From the NCBI GenBank assembly GCA_946480125.1, contig CAMLIY010000019.1:1-22648 (forward strand): DNA of 22,648 bases, read 5' to 3'. The position numbers and the translations under genes are program-made. Positions 1 to 6,124 of the stretch are shown in pieces (the stretch's first letter is position 1; each line of letters begins with the position of its first letter). The notes under the pieces are model-generated. The model was given only the letters and a program-made list of their open reading frames with translations. It was not told where the DNA came from and did no database searches. This stretch comes from an uncultured Asticcacaulis sp. GTDB lineage: Bacteria; Pseudomonadota; Alphaproteobacteria; Caulobacterales; Caulobacteraceae.

Positions 1-2
1 AT

Positions 3-443
3 GATGGCAAGGTTGTCACGGTGCGCAAGGGTCTGGTGCTGACGGCGAAGCAGTGCCGGCAGGTTAATCAGCATATTGTCGATGTGGCGCGGGCCGGATT
101 GAATGGGTGTGTGACCTATCCCCTGAATCAAAGCCAGTCGGATGGTCTTACCTTATTTGCGATCAATATCGGTGTCGGCGGCACATGCACCGGTTCCGTT
201 GTCAGATATGTCAATGCTGGCGACTTTGCGGCGGCTGAAAAGGCCATGTGGCAGTATTCGTGCGCGCCCAGTGCCAATCCGAAATATCCTCATGCGCATT
301 GCGGTCGCATCAAACGCCAGATGCCGGGCTTGCTGTCACGCCGCAAATTCGAGGGCAGTCTGATGACGTCCGGCGACCTATTCAATCGCTCGCCCGTCGA
401 TCTGATGGCGATCGCAAATCACAAAACCCTGGAGGATCAGTGA
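3..443 (+). CDS. Phage endolysin (lysozyme, GH24 type), 5' end missing
   Basis: This is the C-terminal 146 residues of a T4/P21-type lysozyme that hydrolyses the glycan strands of peptidoglycan at the end of the lytic cycle. The frame is open to the left edge and reads DGKVVTVRKGLVLTAKQC, a typical mid-domain stretch of the family, so a GTG at 21 is not a real start. The helix containing LTLFAINIGVG and the closing MPGLLSRRKFEG segment match the family pattern (FxFNxGxG and GLxxRRxxE). The catalytic Glu and Asp/Thr near the N-terminus lie outside the window, so activity cannot be assessed. The stop codon overlaps the next start (TGATG at 441-445), which indicates a translationally coupled lysis operon. 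The identification is strong; any signal-anchor at the N-terminus is unseen. Confidence 0.85.
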   Translation, partial: DGKVVTVRKGLVLTAKQCRQVNQHIVDVARAGLNGCVTYPLNQSQSDGLTLFAINIGVGGTCTGSVVRYVNAGDFAAAEKAMWQYSCAPSANPKYPHAHCGRIKRQMPGLLSRRKFEGSLMTSGDLFNRSPVDLMAIANHKTLEDQ

Positions 444-787
444 TGCGACCAAAAATACTTGTCTGCGAAACACCTTCAGCTGGCGGCGGCGTCCAGCACT
501 ATTTCTATTGCCCTGGTTGTGGGTGCGGCCACGCCTTCACGATCGGTGGCGGCCGTGGCTGGTCATGGAACGGCGACCGTGAGCGGCCGACCGTGCAGCC
601 ATCGGTGCGGGTACTCATCCCGGCCGACACCGATCCGGAATGGCAGCGGCCGGAAAGGACTCTGTGTCACCTGTTTGTCAGGGATGGGATGATCGAATTC
701 CTGCCGGACTGCGATCATGACCTGAAGGGGCAAACGGTACCGGTTGCTGACTGGCCGGAAAATTACGGCATGAAAGGTCTGTCATGA
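443..787 (+). CDS. Small conserved phage protein with Cys/His cluster
   Basis: This 114-residue protein starts at ATG 443, preceded by GGAGG at 431-435, and overlaps the endolysin stop by one base. It contains CPGCGCGH near residue 29, a W-x-WNGD...PT..PS block and a C-terminal CHLFVRDGMIEFLPDC-DH segment. This combination recurs in a family of small tailed-phage proteins, often found near lysis genes and sometimes mislabelled as ammonia monooxygenase. I recognise the family from this pattern and did not search for it. The paired Cys and His residues suggest a bound metal ion, probably zinc. No function is known to me. Its place between endolysin and spanins, with overlaps on both sides (its end overlaps the next start at 784), puts it in the same late transcript. 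Confidence 0.7.
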   Translation: MRPKILVCETPSAGGGVQHYFYCPGCGCGHAFTIGGGRGWSWNGDRERPTVQPSVRVLIPADTDPEWQRPERTLCHLFVRDGMIEFLPDCDHDLKGQTVPVADWPENYGMKGLS

Positions 788-1260
788 GCGAAGGAAGAAC
801 CCCCATCGCGGATGCGGCCGCCAGCGGCGTCATCATCCTCATTACCCTGATCGCCGGCATCCTGATCGGCGTCTTCTGGGATCGCACCCAGCACCAGGTC
901 AAGGACCTGAAAGCCACGACGGCGGTCGCGGTGGATACTACCAAACAGACCATCAAAAACGCCGCGGTCGGCCAGGCCGAGGAAGGAAAGCTTGTTAAAC
1001 ATGACAAAGATATCACCGCCGCCGTTGTTACCGCCAAGCAGCGGATCGACGCCATCCCGAAACCCGCTATCCCCGCCTGTGTGCCGGACCTCACCAGCAA
1101 GGGCTATGTCATTATTAATGCGCCCAAGCCTGATGTGTATTGGCGGGCTTTCGCTGATAGCTATAACAGCGTGCTCGACCAAGCCGATTCCGAAAGCGCC
1201 GCTGTTCATTCCGTCGACAGCACTGGTGAGGTGCGTTCCGCAGAAGCTGAATCCGAATGA
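784..1260 (+). CDS. Putative i-spanin (Rz-like inner-membrane spanin subunit)
   Basis: The product has 158 residues. A single hydrophobic segment at about residues 14-32 (SGVIILITLIAGILIGVFW) follows a short N-terminal tail. Next comes a polar Ala/Lys/Gln-rich stretch (about 33-90) that could form a helix or coiled coil in the periplasm, then a less regular C-terminus. This is the usual build of an Rz-type i-spanin, which pairs with an outer-membrane lipoprotein to disrupt the outer membrane after endolysin action. The start overlaps the previous stop by four bases (ATGA). The strongest evidence is contextual: an o-spanin-like lipoprotein gene lies in the +1 frame inside its 3' part. Sequence alone does not prove function, because spanins diverge quickly. 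Confidence 0.7.
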   Translation: MSEGRTPIADAAASGVIILITLIAGILIGVFWDRTQHQVKDLKATTAVAVDTTKQTIKNAAVGQAEEGKLVKHDKDITAAVVTAKQRIDAIPKPAIPACVPDLTSKGYVIINAPKPDVYWRAFADSYNSVLDQADSESAAVHSVDSTGEVRSAEAESE

Positions 1261-1393
1261 ACACTTCGCCGACATGGATGCGGTGACAAAGCGCATCAGT
1301 AAGGTGGGCCTCGATACGGCCGGCGCCGCCGTTGCCTGCGAGGGGCGGCGCGAGTCGCTGGTAACGGTGATCCAGAAAGGGCAGGGCGAATGA
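1106..1393 (+). CDS. Putative o-spanin lipoprotein (Rz1-like), embedded in the i-spanin gene
   Basis: The gene is read in the +1 frame relative to the i-spanin, begins inside it and continues 133 bases beyond its stop. The N-terminus is a lipoprotein signal, with MRPS, then a hydrophobic core and the lipobox ITAC, so Cys23 (counting from 1106) would be lipidated. The mature part is short and Pro-rich at first (STKPIPKAPLFIP), as in many Rz1 proteins. Two starts are possible: ATG 1106 has AAGG a few bases upstream, giving 95 residues, and ATG 1118 gives 91. I prefer 1106. The stop overlaps the next gene's ATG at 1390. Nested same-strand genes of this kind are a hallmark of Rz/Rz1 pairs, which supports both calls. 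Confidence 0.72.
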   Translation: MSLLMRPSLMCIGGLSLIAITACSTKPIPKAPLFIPSTALVRCVPQKLNPNEHFADMDAVTKRISKVGLDTAGAAVACEGRRESLVTVIQKGQGE

Positions 1394-1749
1394 TGACGCC
1401 GCCACGTCCGATAAAAACAGCCCGGCAAAGGCCTGTCATGGGAAGCCGGGAAGAAAGGATCATGCAGGAATCGATCCGCCAGACCCTGCTATCCATGGGG
1501 ATGAACCCGGATGATCCACTGGTATCGCAACAGACCTTTGTGACCCTGAATGATATGGTCAAGGATTATAATAGCGACCACGGCCGCGCCGATCGCGCAT
1601 GGATACGCAAGCGCCGCCTCGACGCTGAAAAGCTGCAATCGGCCGGCGCGGTGGCTGTGCTGCTGGCTATGGTCAGCGGCACCATAGGCCTGCTGGTCGC
1701 CGGGGTGAAGATGTTCATTGCCGGCGCCATGCCTCACCACGGGCCTTGA
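1390..1749 (+). CDS. Small phage membrane protein, possible holin
   Basis: The product has 119 residues from the ATG at 1390 (a second ATG follows at 1393), overlapping the o-spanin stop. The N-terminal two thirds are polar and helical, including a basic stretch (WIRKRRLDAEK). One long hydrophobic segment near residues 84-110 is followed by a very short tail. I do not recognise a family. Being the last gene of the lysis cassette with a transmembrane segment makes a holin or holin-like role possible. No other holin candidate is visible here, but one could lie left of the window. The single C-terminal membrane segment is not typical of the common two- or three-segment holins, so this is a guess from position. 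Confidence 0.55.
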   Translation: MMTPPRPIKTARQRPVMGSREERIMQESIRQTLLSMGMNPDDPLVSQQTFVTLNDMVKDYNSDHGRADRAWIRKRRLDAEKLQSAGAVAVLLAMVSGTIGLLVAGVKMFIAGAMPHHGP

Positions 1750-1778
1750 TGGGCGTGTGAGCTCGGACGGCGACCTGG

Positions 1779-2063
1779 CTATTCCGGTGAGATATCGATT
1801 AGGTCGAGAAAGTCAGGCACGCCGGCTTCTGCCAGCTTTCGCGCTTCATCCAGGCTGGCGACACCGGTATATGTGTCGATGGTCTTGTTTTCGACATCAG
1901 CCACGATATGGCCGACATATACTTCAAGCTTTTTTGCCTCATCGGTCGTTATTTCGCCGGGGTAGGCGTCGCGGATCAGCCGCACCAATGTGGCGATCGC
2001 ATAGGCGTGGTCCGTTTTCGTCTCATCCAGCGCAGTAATAGTCGACTGAATCGTATCGGTCAT
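1779..2063 (-). CDS. Small acidic prophage protein of unknown function
   Basis: The product has 94 residues on the minus strand. Three in-frame ATGs are available (2078, 2069, 2063). I chose 2063 because AAGGGA at 2069-2074 is correctly spaced for it. The protein is acidic and mostly helical, with no membrane segment or signal. It ends in a run rich in Asp, Glu and Leu (VPDFLDLIDISPE). I recognise no family. It converges on the lysis cassette, with only 29 bases between the two stop codons, and it is the last of three overlapping small genes. The first 41 bases overlap the 3' end of the gene upstream in another frame. Confidence 0.5.
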   Translation of the reverse strand: MTDTIQSTITALDETKTDHAYAIATLVRLIRDAYPGEITTDEAKKLEVYVGHIVADVENKTIDTYTGVASLDEARKLAEAGVPDFLDLIDISPE

Positions 2064-2379
2064 CGTCATCCCTTTCATAGGCGATCTGGATTCCGCCTAT
2101 AGATCCATCGGGCCGGCTATAAACAACCAGGCTATGGCCCCATTGGCAATATTTCAGAACACGGTTACGATAATCTTTCAATGGGCGTTGCTCGTAACCG
2201 CATCCCCACGAGCGGATCTGGATGGCGTCGGTGTTCAGGCCTTTAATGGCCAGCAGCTCCTGATAGTGCGGCCAGAACAGCTCGATGTAGACGTCAATCG
2301 CGTTTGCTGGCAAGTCGGCGAGCGCGGCATCGATCTCAGCCATGACACGACGTGATGGACCAGCCGCCGAGCCTGTCAT
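2023..2379 (-). CDS. Small prophage protein of unknown function
   Basis: The product has 118 residues on the minus strand. The start is set at ATG 2379 because it forms a TGATG junction with the stop of the gene upstream, which implies coupled translation. A second possible start is the ATG at 2343 (MAEIDAAL). The sequence looks like a folded soluble protein, with aromatic residues spread along it (VYIELFWPHYQELL, then LVVYSRPDGSIGGIQIAY). It ends in an acidic tail (ERDDDD) that lies in the overlap with the downstream gene. No family is recognised. Location beside a methyltransferase, on the strand opposite the late genes, is typical of prophage accessory (moron) genes, but this is inference. 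Confidence 0.5.
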   Translation of the reverse strand: MTGSAAGPSRRVMAEIDAALADLPANAIDVYIELFWPHYQELLAIKGLNTDAIQIRSWGCGYEQRPLKDYRNRVLKYCQWGHSLVVYSRPDGSIGGIQIAYERDDDDRYDSVDYYCAG

Positions 2380-2576
2380 CACTTTGGTAAACCGGCCGAG
2401 ACGACCCGAGGTGCGCCGGCCGTGAGGGATTTCCCGTCATGGAGATAATCATGCCCATTGATGGTATAAATGCCGCGCAGGACCGGGTCTGCAGCGGCTA
2501 CATGCAGGCGCCAATCTCCCTCTATAGCGACGCAACTGCCGGCGGTGATTACGATCGGTGGGCTGCGCTTTGCCAT
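2379..2576 (-). CDS. Very small prophage protein of unknown function
   Basis: The product has 65 residues on the minus strand. The reading frame extends upstream to a TTG at 2630, but ATG 2576 has an excellent ribosome binding site (GGAGG at 2583-2587, six bases away) and is the better start. It reads like a small beta-rich protein (PPIVITAGSCVAIEGDWRLHV, then GIYTINGHDYLHDG), without a signal or membrane segment. It begins the leftward three-gene unit. The promoter should lie in the interval 2577-2748, shared with the divergent methyltransferase gene. No family is recognised. Confidence 0.5.
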   Translation of the reverse strand: MAKRSPPIVITAGSCVAIEGDWRLHVAAADPVLRGIYTINGHDYLHDGKSLTAGAPRVVSAGLPK

Positions 2577-2748
2577 CTCATGCCTCCAGTCTGGTTTCCT
2601 GCCTTGTCGGGCGGGTTTGACGCGCGCCAACGCGTCTAAACGGCGAGCAAGACCCTCGCCCGGCGTGCCGAAAGGGCACGTCTGTTCCTTCAGTACGCCG
2701 CCGCCCTGCCTGTACAGGCGTCGGCATTGATTCCTGAAAGAGGGTCAC

Positions 2749-3606
2749 GTGTCAAATAAAAGTTCTATGTTTGTTCTCAATCCCGTTTCGCCTTGCGAAC
2801 CGGCCGCGCCATGGCTCGGCGGCAAGCGTCTGTTGGCGAAACGCATCTGTGCGATTCTGTCCGCCACAGAACATGCCGCCTATTGCGAGCCGTTTGTAGG
2901 AATGGGGGGTGTCTTTTTAAGGCGTGCCGTCCGGCCGGCGGTCGAAGTTATGAATGATATCTCCGGTGACCTGACTAACCTCTACCGTGTGGTCCAGCGG
3001 CACCCCGACGCGCTATTTCGTGAGCTTCGCTGGCGGCCGGCCATGCGTGACGAATTCAGCCGCATGAAGGAAGCGCGCGACCGTGACCTGACGGACGTCG
3101 AGCGCGCCGCTAAGTTTCTCTATCTCCAGACCCTGGCTTTCGCCGGCAAGGTCTCCGGGCAGAATTTTGGTGTCGATCCTTCGGCCGCACATAACTTCGA
3201 CCTGGCGCGAATACAGCCGCGCCTCGAGCGGATCCGGATACGGCTCCAGGGCGTAGTGGTCGAGAATCTGGACTGGCTTGATTTCATTACGCGATACGAC
3301 CGGCCGGGCACACTGTTCTATCTCGATCCACCCTATTGGGGATGCGAAGGCGACTATGGCCACGGTCTGTTTATCCGGGGTGATTTCGAACGCCTGGCGG
3401 CGAAGCTCCAGGGCGCCGCCGGCATGTTCCTGATGTCGATCAATGACACGCCGGAGATCCGCGCGCTCTTCGCCTGGGCGGACATCCTGCCGGTCGAGAC
3501 AGTTTACACGGTCGGCAACGCCGATCGGAGCGAAGCGGCCAAAGAATTGCTGATCGGCCGGGGGGTAAATCTCAGCCCGGCTGCGCCACAGGCGATGCTC
3601 TTTTAG
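2749..3606 (+). CDS. DNA adenine-N6 methyltransferase, D12 class (Dam-like)
   Basis: The product (285 residues) transfers a methyl group from S-adenosylmethionine to adenine N6 in a short DNA target. Motifs appear in the D12-class order: PWLGGKRLL at residues 21-29, the AdoMet-binding EPFVGMGG at 47-54, and the catalytic DPPY at 193-196. Length fits a stand-alone phage or Dam-type enzyme. The start is GTG 2749, with AGAGGG just upstream; no other start fits better. There is no restriction endonuclease gene beside it, so it is more likely an orphan phage methylase, which may protect phage DNA or affect regulation, than half of a restriction system. The target sequence cannot be read from the protein. 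It is divergent from the small-gene unit and is the last phage gene before the attachment site. Confidence 0.92.
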   Translation: MSNKSSMFVLNPVSPCEPAAPWLGGKRLLAKRICAILSATEHAAYCEPFVGMGGVFLRRAVRPAVEVMNDISGDLTNLYRVVQRHPDALFRELRWRPAMRDEFSRMKEARDRDLTDVERAAKFLYLQTLAFAGKVSGQNFGVDPSAAHNFDLARIQPRLERIRIRLQGVVVENLDWLDFITRYDRPGTLFYLDPPYWGCEGDYGHGLFIRGDFERLAAKLQGAAGMFLMSINDTPEIRALFAWADILPVETVYTVGNADRSEAAKELLIGRGVNLSPAAPQAMLF

Positions 3607-3695
3607 CCGCTGTAGTTCGTGCTATATGGGTGACCTTGGGCTAAAATCAGTTACAGCCGCAGCTCACCTGTTCCATTGAATGAAAACAAAAATAA

Positions 3696-3746
3696 CTCAG
3701 ACTACGAATCTGAGGGTCGGGCGTTCGAATCGCTCCGAGTGCGCCA
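3696..3746 (+). other. Prophage attachment site: 3' half of a tRNA-Arg(ACG) gene
   Basis: The fragment contains an anticodon arm (stem TCAGA/TCTGA, loop CTACGAA, anticodon ACG at 3704-3706), a variable loop, a T arm (GGGCG, TTCGAAT, CGCTC), the acceptor 3' strand CGAGTGC, a discriminator G and an encoded CCA ending at 3746. No D arm and no 5' acceptor strand (GCACTCG would be expected) occur upstream, so this is not a working tRNA. A 3' tRNA half at the end of phage genes is the classic remnant left when a tyrosine integrase inserts into a tRNA gene. Confidence 0.88.
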
Positions 3747-3760
3747 TTTACTACAAAGAC

Positions 3761-3788
3761 AGGCTCCCTTCGGGGAGCCTTTTCTTTT
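3761..3788 (+). terminator. Rho-independent terminator of the tRNA-Arg remnant
   Basis: A perfect 8-bp stem (AGGCTCCC at 3761-3768 with GGGAGCCT at 3773-3780) closes a TTCG tetraloop and is followed by TTTCTTTT. It lies 14 bases after the CCA end of the tRNA fragment, so it is the original host tRNA terminator. It would now block read-through from the prophage into the galactonate genes. Confidence 0.92.
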
Positions 3789-3953
3789 AGCGTCTCAGAC
3801 GATTGCCCTGATAGTAGTTCAGATATCACCCATCATCACGCCACTCATCTGGTGGGGGCTTTGTCCGAATGTGCAAAACGGTTCGCCGCATCAGGCAAAT
3901 TTTGCGGCATATAAGAGCGGTTTGTTTCAATGGTTACAGGCTCTCGTAAGACA

Positions 3954-3970
3954 TATATATAATACATATT
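3954..3970 (+). promoter_or_regulatory. Predicted operator 1, upstream of dgoD
   Basis: The sequence TATATATAATACATATT matches the near-palindromic consensus AATATRTAWTAYATATT shared with three other sites in this window, and is identical to the site at 14148-14164. It lies 102 bases before the dgoD start. It contains TATAAT (3958-3963), a possible -10 element, so a bound repressor would block the promoter. Apart from this site, the interval 3789-4072 shows no gene I can support. The regulator is inferred to be the GntR-family protein encoded at 6125-6853. Confidence 0.7.
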
Positions 3971-4072
3971 GACTGATTCATGACCGCATAATATTTTCCC
4001 GATACGGCCAGCCATGGCGCGGCAAGCCTTGGGCCGCTCACAACATCGCCAAATCGGGATAAAGCACACCTC

Positions 4073-5284
4073 ATGCAGTCCTTGCCGCCACTCACTGGCT
4101 CCGAAACCTCCCATGCCGAAGCGCCCTTTGGCGTCAATGGGTCTAAAATTGTCCATATCGAAACCTTTGCCGTTCCGCCGCGCTGGATGTTTGTCAGGGT
4201 GGAGACCAGTGACGGCCTTATAGGCTGGGGTGAAGCCAGCCTGGAAGGGCATTCCGAAGCCGTGGCTGGCGCCTATGCGTCTTTGCGAGACCGGTTCCTG
4301 AACTTCGACGCCGACCGTATCGAAGACGTATGGCAAACAGCCTATCGTCTTGGCTTTTACCGCGGCGGCCCCGTGTTGATGTCGGCCCTTTCAGGGCTTG
4401 ATCAGGCGCTGTGGGACATCAAGGGAAAACGCCACGGCGTGGCGATACATCAATTGCTGGGCGGACGGGTGCGTGACCGGGTCGCCGTATATGCCTGGGT
4501 TGGCGGCGACAGGCCATCGGACGTTCTGGATGCGGCAAAGGTGCGGATCAGTCAGGGTTTCACGTCGGTCAAGATGAATGCGACCGAAGACGCTGCCTGG
4601 CTCGACAGTCCGCGCAGTCTGGATGCGGTGGCGCAGCGATTGGCGGATGTGCAATCGTTAGGCATCGATGCCGGGCTTGATTTTCACGGACGCCTTCATA
4701 AGCCGATGGCAAAGCAATTGGCATATATTCTCGAACCTTTGCGACCGCTGTTTATCGAAGAACCTTTGCTTGGCGAGCATCCGGAAGCGATCAAACAGCT
4801 TTCCTTGCTGACCCGCATCCCGATCGCCATGGGGGAACGGATGTATTCGCGTTGGGATATCAAGCCGTTTCTGGAAGCCGCCTCGATAGATATACTCCAG
4901 CCGGATCTCAGCCATGCCGGCGGCATTTCGGAGGTGAGGCGCATGGCTGCAATGGCGGAATGCTACGATGTGGCTCTGGCTCCGCACTGTCCGCTGGGCC
5001 CGATCGCTTTGAGCGCCTGTATCCAGCTCGGTTTGGCAACATCGAATTTTGCCATCCAGGAAATGTCTCTCGGCATTCACTACAATACCCATGGCCACGA
5101 CCTTCTGGCCTATGTGAAAAATCCTTCGGTTTTCGATGTCAAAGACGGTATGATCGAGGCGATAACGGGCCCTGGTCTGGGGATTGTCGTGGATGAGGAC
5201 AGGGTGCGCGAACTTAGCCGCGATTGTCCGCCGTGGCGTAATCCGGCCTGGCGCGGCCCCGATGGTTATGTGCGCGAATGGTAA
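4073..5284 (+). CDS. dgoD: D-galactonate dehydratase
   Basis: The enzyme (enolase superfamily, mandelate racemase/muconate lactonizing group) dehydrates D-galactonate to 2-keto-3-deoxy-D-galactonate in the cytoplasm, the second stage of the De Ley-Doudoroff pathway. The sequence follows E. coli DgoD closely along its length, including VPPRWMF, FYRGGP, WVGGDRP, LDFHGR and APHCPLGPIAL. The expected Mg ligands D203, E229 and E255 and the acid/base residues H205, H305 and E330 all sit at a constant offset of 20 from the E. coli numbering I recall. At 403 residues it is about 20 longer than the E. coli protein, entirely at the N-terminus. The ATG at 4073 has only a weak ribosome binding site. The stop overlaps the start of the next gene, so the two form an operon. 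The predicted operator at 3954-3970 is upstream. Confidence 0.93.
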   Translation: MQSLPPLTGSETSHAEAPFGVNGSKIVHIETFAVPPRWMFVRVETSDGLIGWGEASLEGHSEAVAGAYASLRDRFLNFDADRIEDVWQTAYRLGFYRGGPVLMSALSGLDQALWDIKGKRHGVAIHQLLGGRVRDRVAVYAWVGGDRPSDVLDAAKVRISQGFTSVKMNATEDAAWLDSPRSLDAVAQRLADVQSLGIDAGLDFHGRLHKPMAKQLAYILEPLRPLFIEEPLLGEHPEAIKQLSLLTRIPIAMGERMYSRWDIKPFLEAASIDILQPDLSHAGGISEVRRMAAMAECYDVALAPHCPLGPIALSACIQLGLATSNFAIQEMSLGIHYNTHGHDLLAYVKNPSVFDVKDGMIEAITGPGLGIVVDEDRVRELSRDCPPWRNPAWRGPDGYVREW

Positions 5285-6024
5285 AGACCATGCGGTTCGA
5301 AAATAAAACAGCGATCGTGACCGGTGCGATGGGGGGCATCGGGCGCGCTTGTGCGCGGCAACTGGCCGAGGAAGGCGCGTCACTCGTACTGGCGGATTTG
5401 GGGGATGGGCAGGCGGAGACGGTAGCGGAGTTGCGGGCCCTAGGCGCCCCCAAAGTCTTCAGCGCGCGTTGCGATGTCTCAAGTGAAAGTGATGTGGTCG
5501 CGGCATGCGACATAGCCAGCACCCAATGCGGACGGCTGGATGTTGTTGTAAATGTCGCGGGCATGATGATCTATACGCCGATCGAGGATCTGACGGCGAA
5601 TGACTGGCAGAAATTACTGGGCGTTAATTTTATCGGGGCGGCGCTTTTTACCCGCGAAGCCTTCCGTCGCATGACACCGGGCGGCGCTATCGTGAATGTT
5701 TCCAGCATTCATGCGTTTCAGACGTCTCCGCTGGTCGCGCCCTATGCGGCGGCAAAGGCGGCGCTTGGATCGCTGACCCGCTCAAGCGCGATCGAAGGCG
5801 CGTCAAAAGGCATCCGGGCGAATGCCGTCCTGCCTGGTGCAATCGACACGCCGATGTTATGGGCCAGTCCCAATCTTAAATCGGGTGCCGAGGTGCTGGA
5901 AAAAGACGATATCGGACTGCCGCAGGACATAGCAAAGGCTGTTGCTTTCCTGGCCAGTGACGAAGCCGCCTTCATTACAGGCGCCAGCTTGAACGTCGAT
6001 GGTGGCAGGTTGGCGAAGCTGTAA
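5278..6024 (+). CDS. Short-chain dehydrogenase, probably galactose/aldose 1-dehydrogenase
   Basis: This is a classical SDR of 248 residues. The cofactor motif TGAMGGIG lies at residues 15-22. An Asp at position 40 after the second strand suggests NAD rather than NADP. NVAG is at 92-95, and the catalytic Ser143, Tyr156 and Lys160 (YAAAK) are present. The ATG at 5278 overlaps the dgoD stop; an alternative ATG lies at 5290, and neither has a strong ribosome binding site. In the galactonate pathway the missing first step is oxidation of D-galactose to galactonolactone, which SDR enzymes perform in several bacteria. That role is inferred from the tight coupling with dgoD; SDR sequence alone does not fix the substrate. 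It could instead act on another sugar acid or polyol linked to galactonate. Confidence 0.75.
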   Translation: MVKTMRFENKTAIVTGAMGGIGRACARQLAEEGASLVLADLGDGQAETVAELRALGAPKVFSARCDVSSESDVVAACDIASTQCGRLDVVVNVAGMMIYTPIEDLTANDWQKLLGVNFIGAALFTREAFRRMTPGGAIVNVSSIHAFQTSPLVAPYAAAKAALGSLTRSSAIEGASKGIRANAVLPGAIDTPMLWASPNLKSGAEVLEKDDIGLPQDIAKAVAFLASDEAAFITGASLNVDGGRLAKL

Positions 6025-6124
6025 TGATATGTATGCCTTGTGTCAGGTGGCGCAATCTATGCTATAAACCTTTGAAGAAACGGGAAATGACTCAACCGTC
6101 TGGTAGAAGGCTAAGAAAACACAC

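Larger units (their letters stand above)
1..3746. mobile_element. Right-hand end of a prophage integrated at tRNA-Arg
   Basis: The stretch holds a phage lysis cassette (endolysin, spanin pair, small membrane protein), three small genes of unknown function on the opposite strand and a phage-type adenine methyltransferase. It ends exactly where a tRNA-Arg 3' half begins. Genes to the right are ordinary metabolic genes and the tRNA fragment keeps its terminator, so the host chromosome resumes there. The left boundary, structural genes and integrase are outside the window. Whether the prophage is intact cannot be judged from this piece. Confidence 0.85.

Noticed and set aside
2439..2730. Plus-strand reading frames opposite the small minus-strand gene
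   Set aside because: Neither has a good ribosome binding site, whereas the minus-strand gene has GGAGG and a coupled junction downstream.
2749..3606. A restriction-modification system around the methyltransferase
   Set aside because: No endonuclease-like gene is adjacent; the neighbours are small phage genes and the attachment site.
3661..3746. An intact tRNA-Arg gene
   Set aside because: AGCTCA at 3661 hints at a D arm, but it is 35 bases from the anticodon arm instead of about 17, and no 5' acceptor strand GCACTCG exists. Only the 3' half is present.
3647..3829. Minus-strand 60-residue reading frame containing GAIRTPDPQIRSL
   Set aside because: This peptide is a well-known artefact: it is the antisense translation of a tRNA-Arg gene. 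It supports the tRNA remnant at 3696-3746 rather than a protein.
3951..3970. The AT runs as simple low-complexity TA repeats
   Set aside because: Taken singly they could be, but four copies share the same centre, arm spacing and non-TA bases, two are identical, and all lie at promoters of one pathway.
4658..5383. 241-residue frame antisense to dgoD and the SDR
   Set aside because: Both sense genes have complete catalytic motifs across this stretch; the antisense product is His/Arg-rich and shows no motif or start signal.
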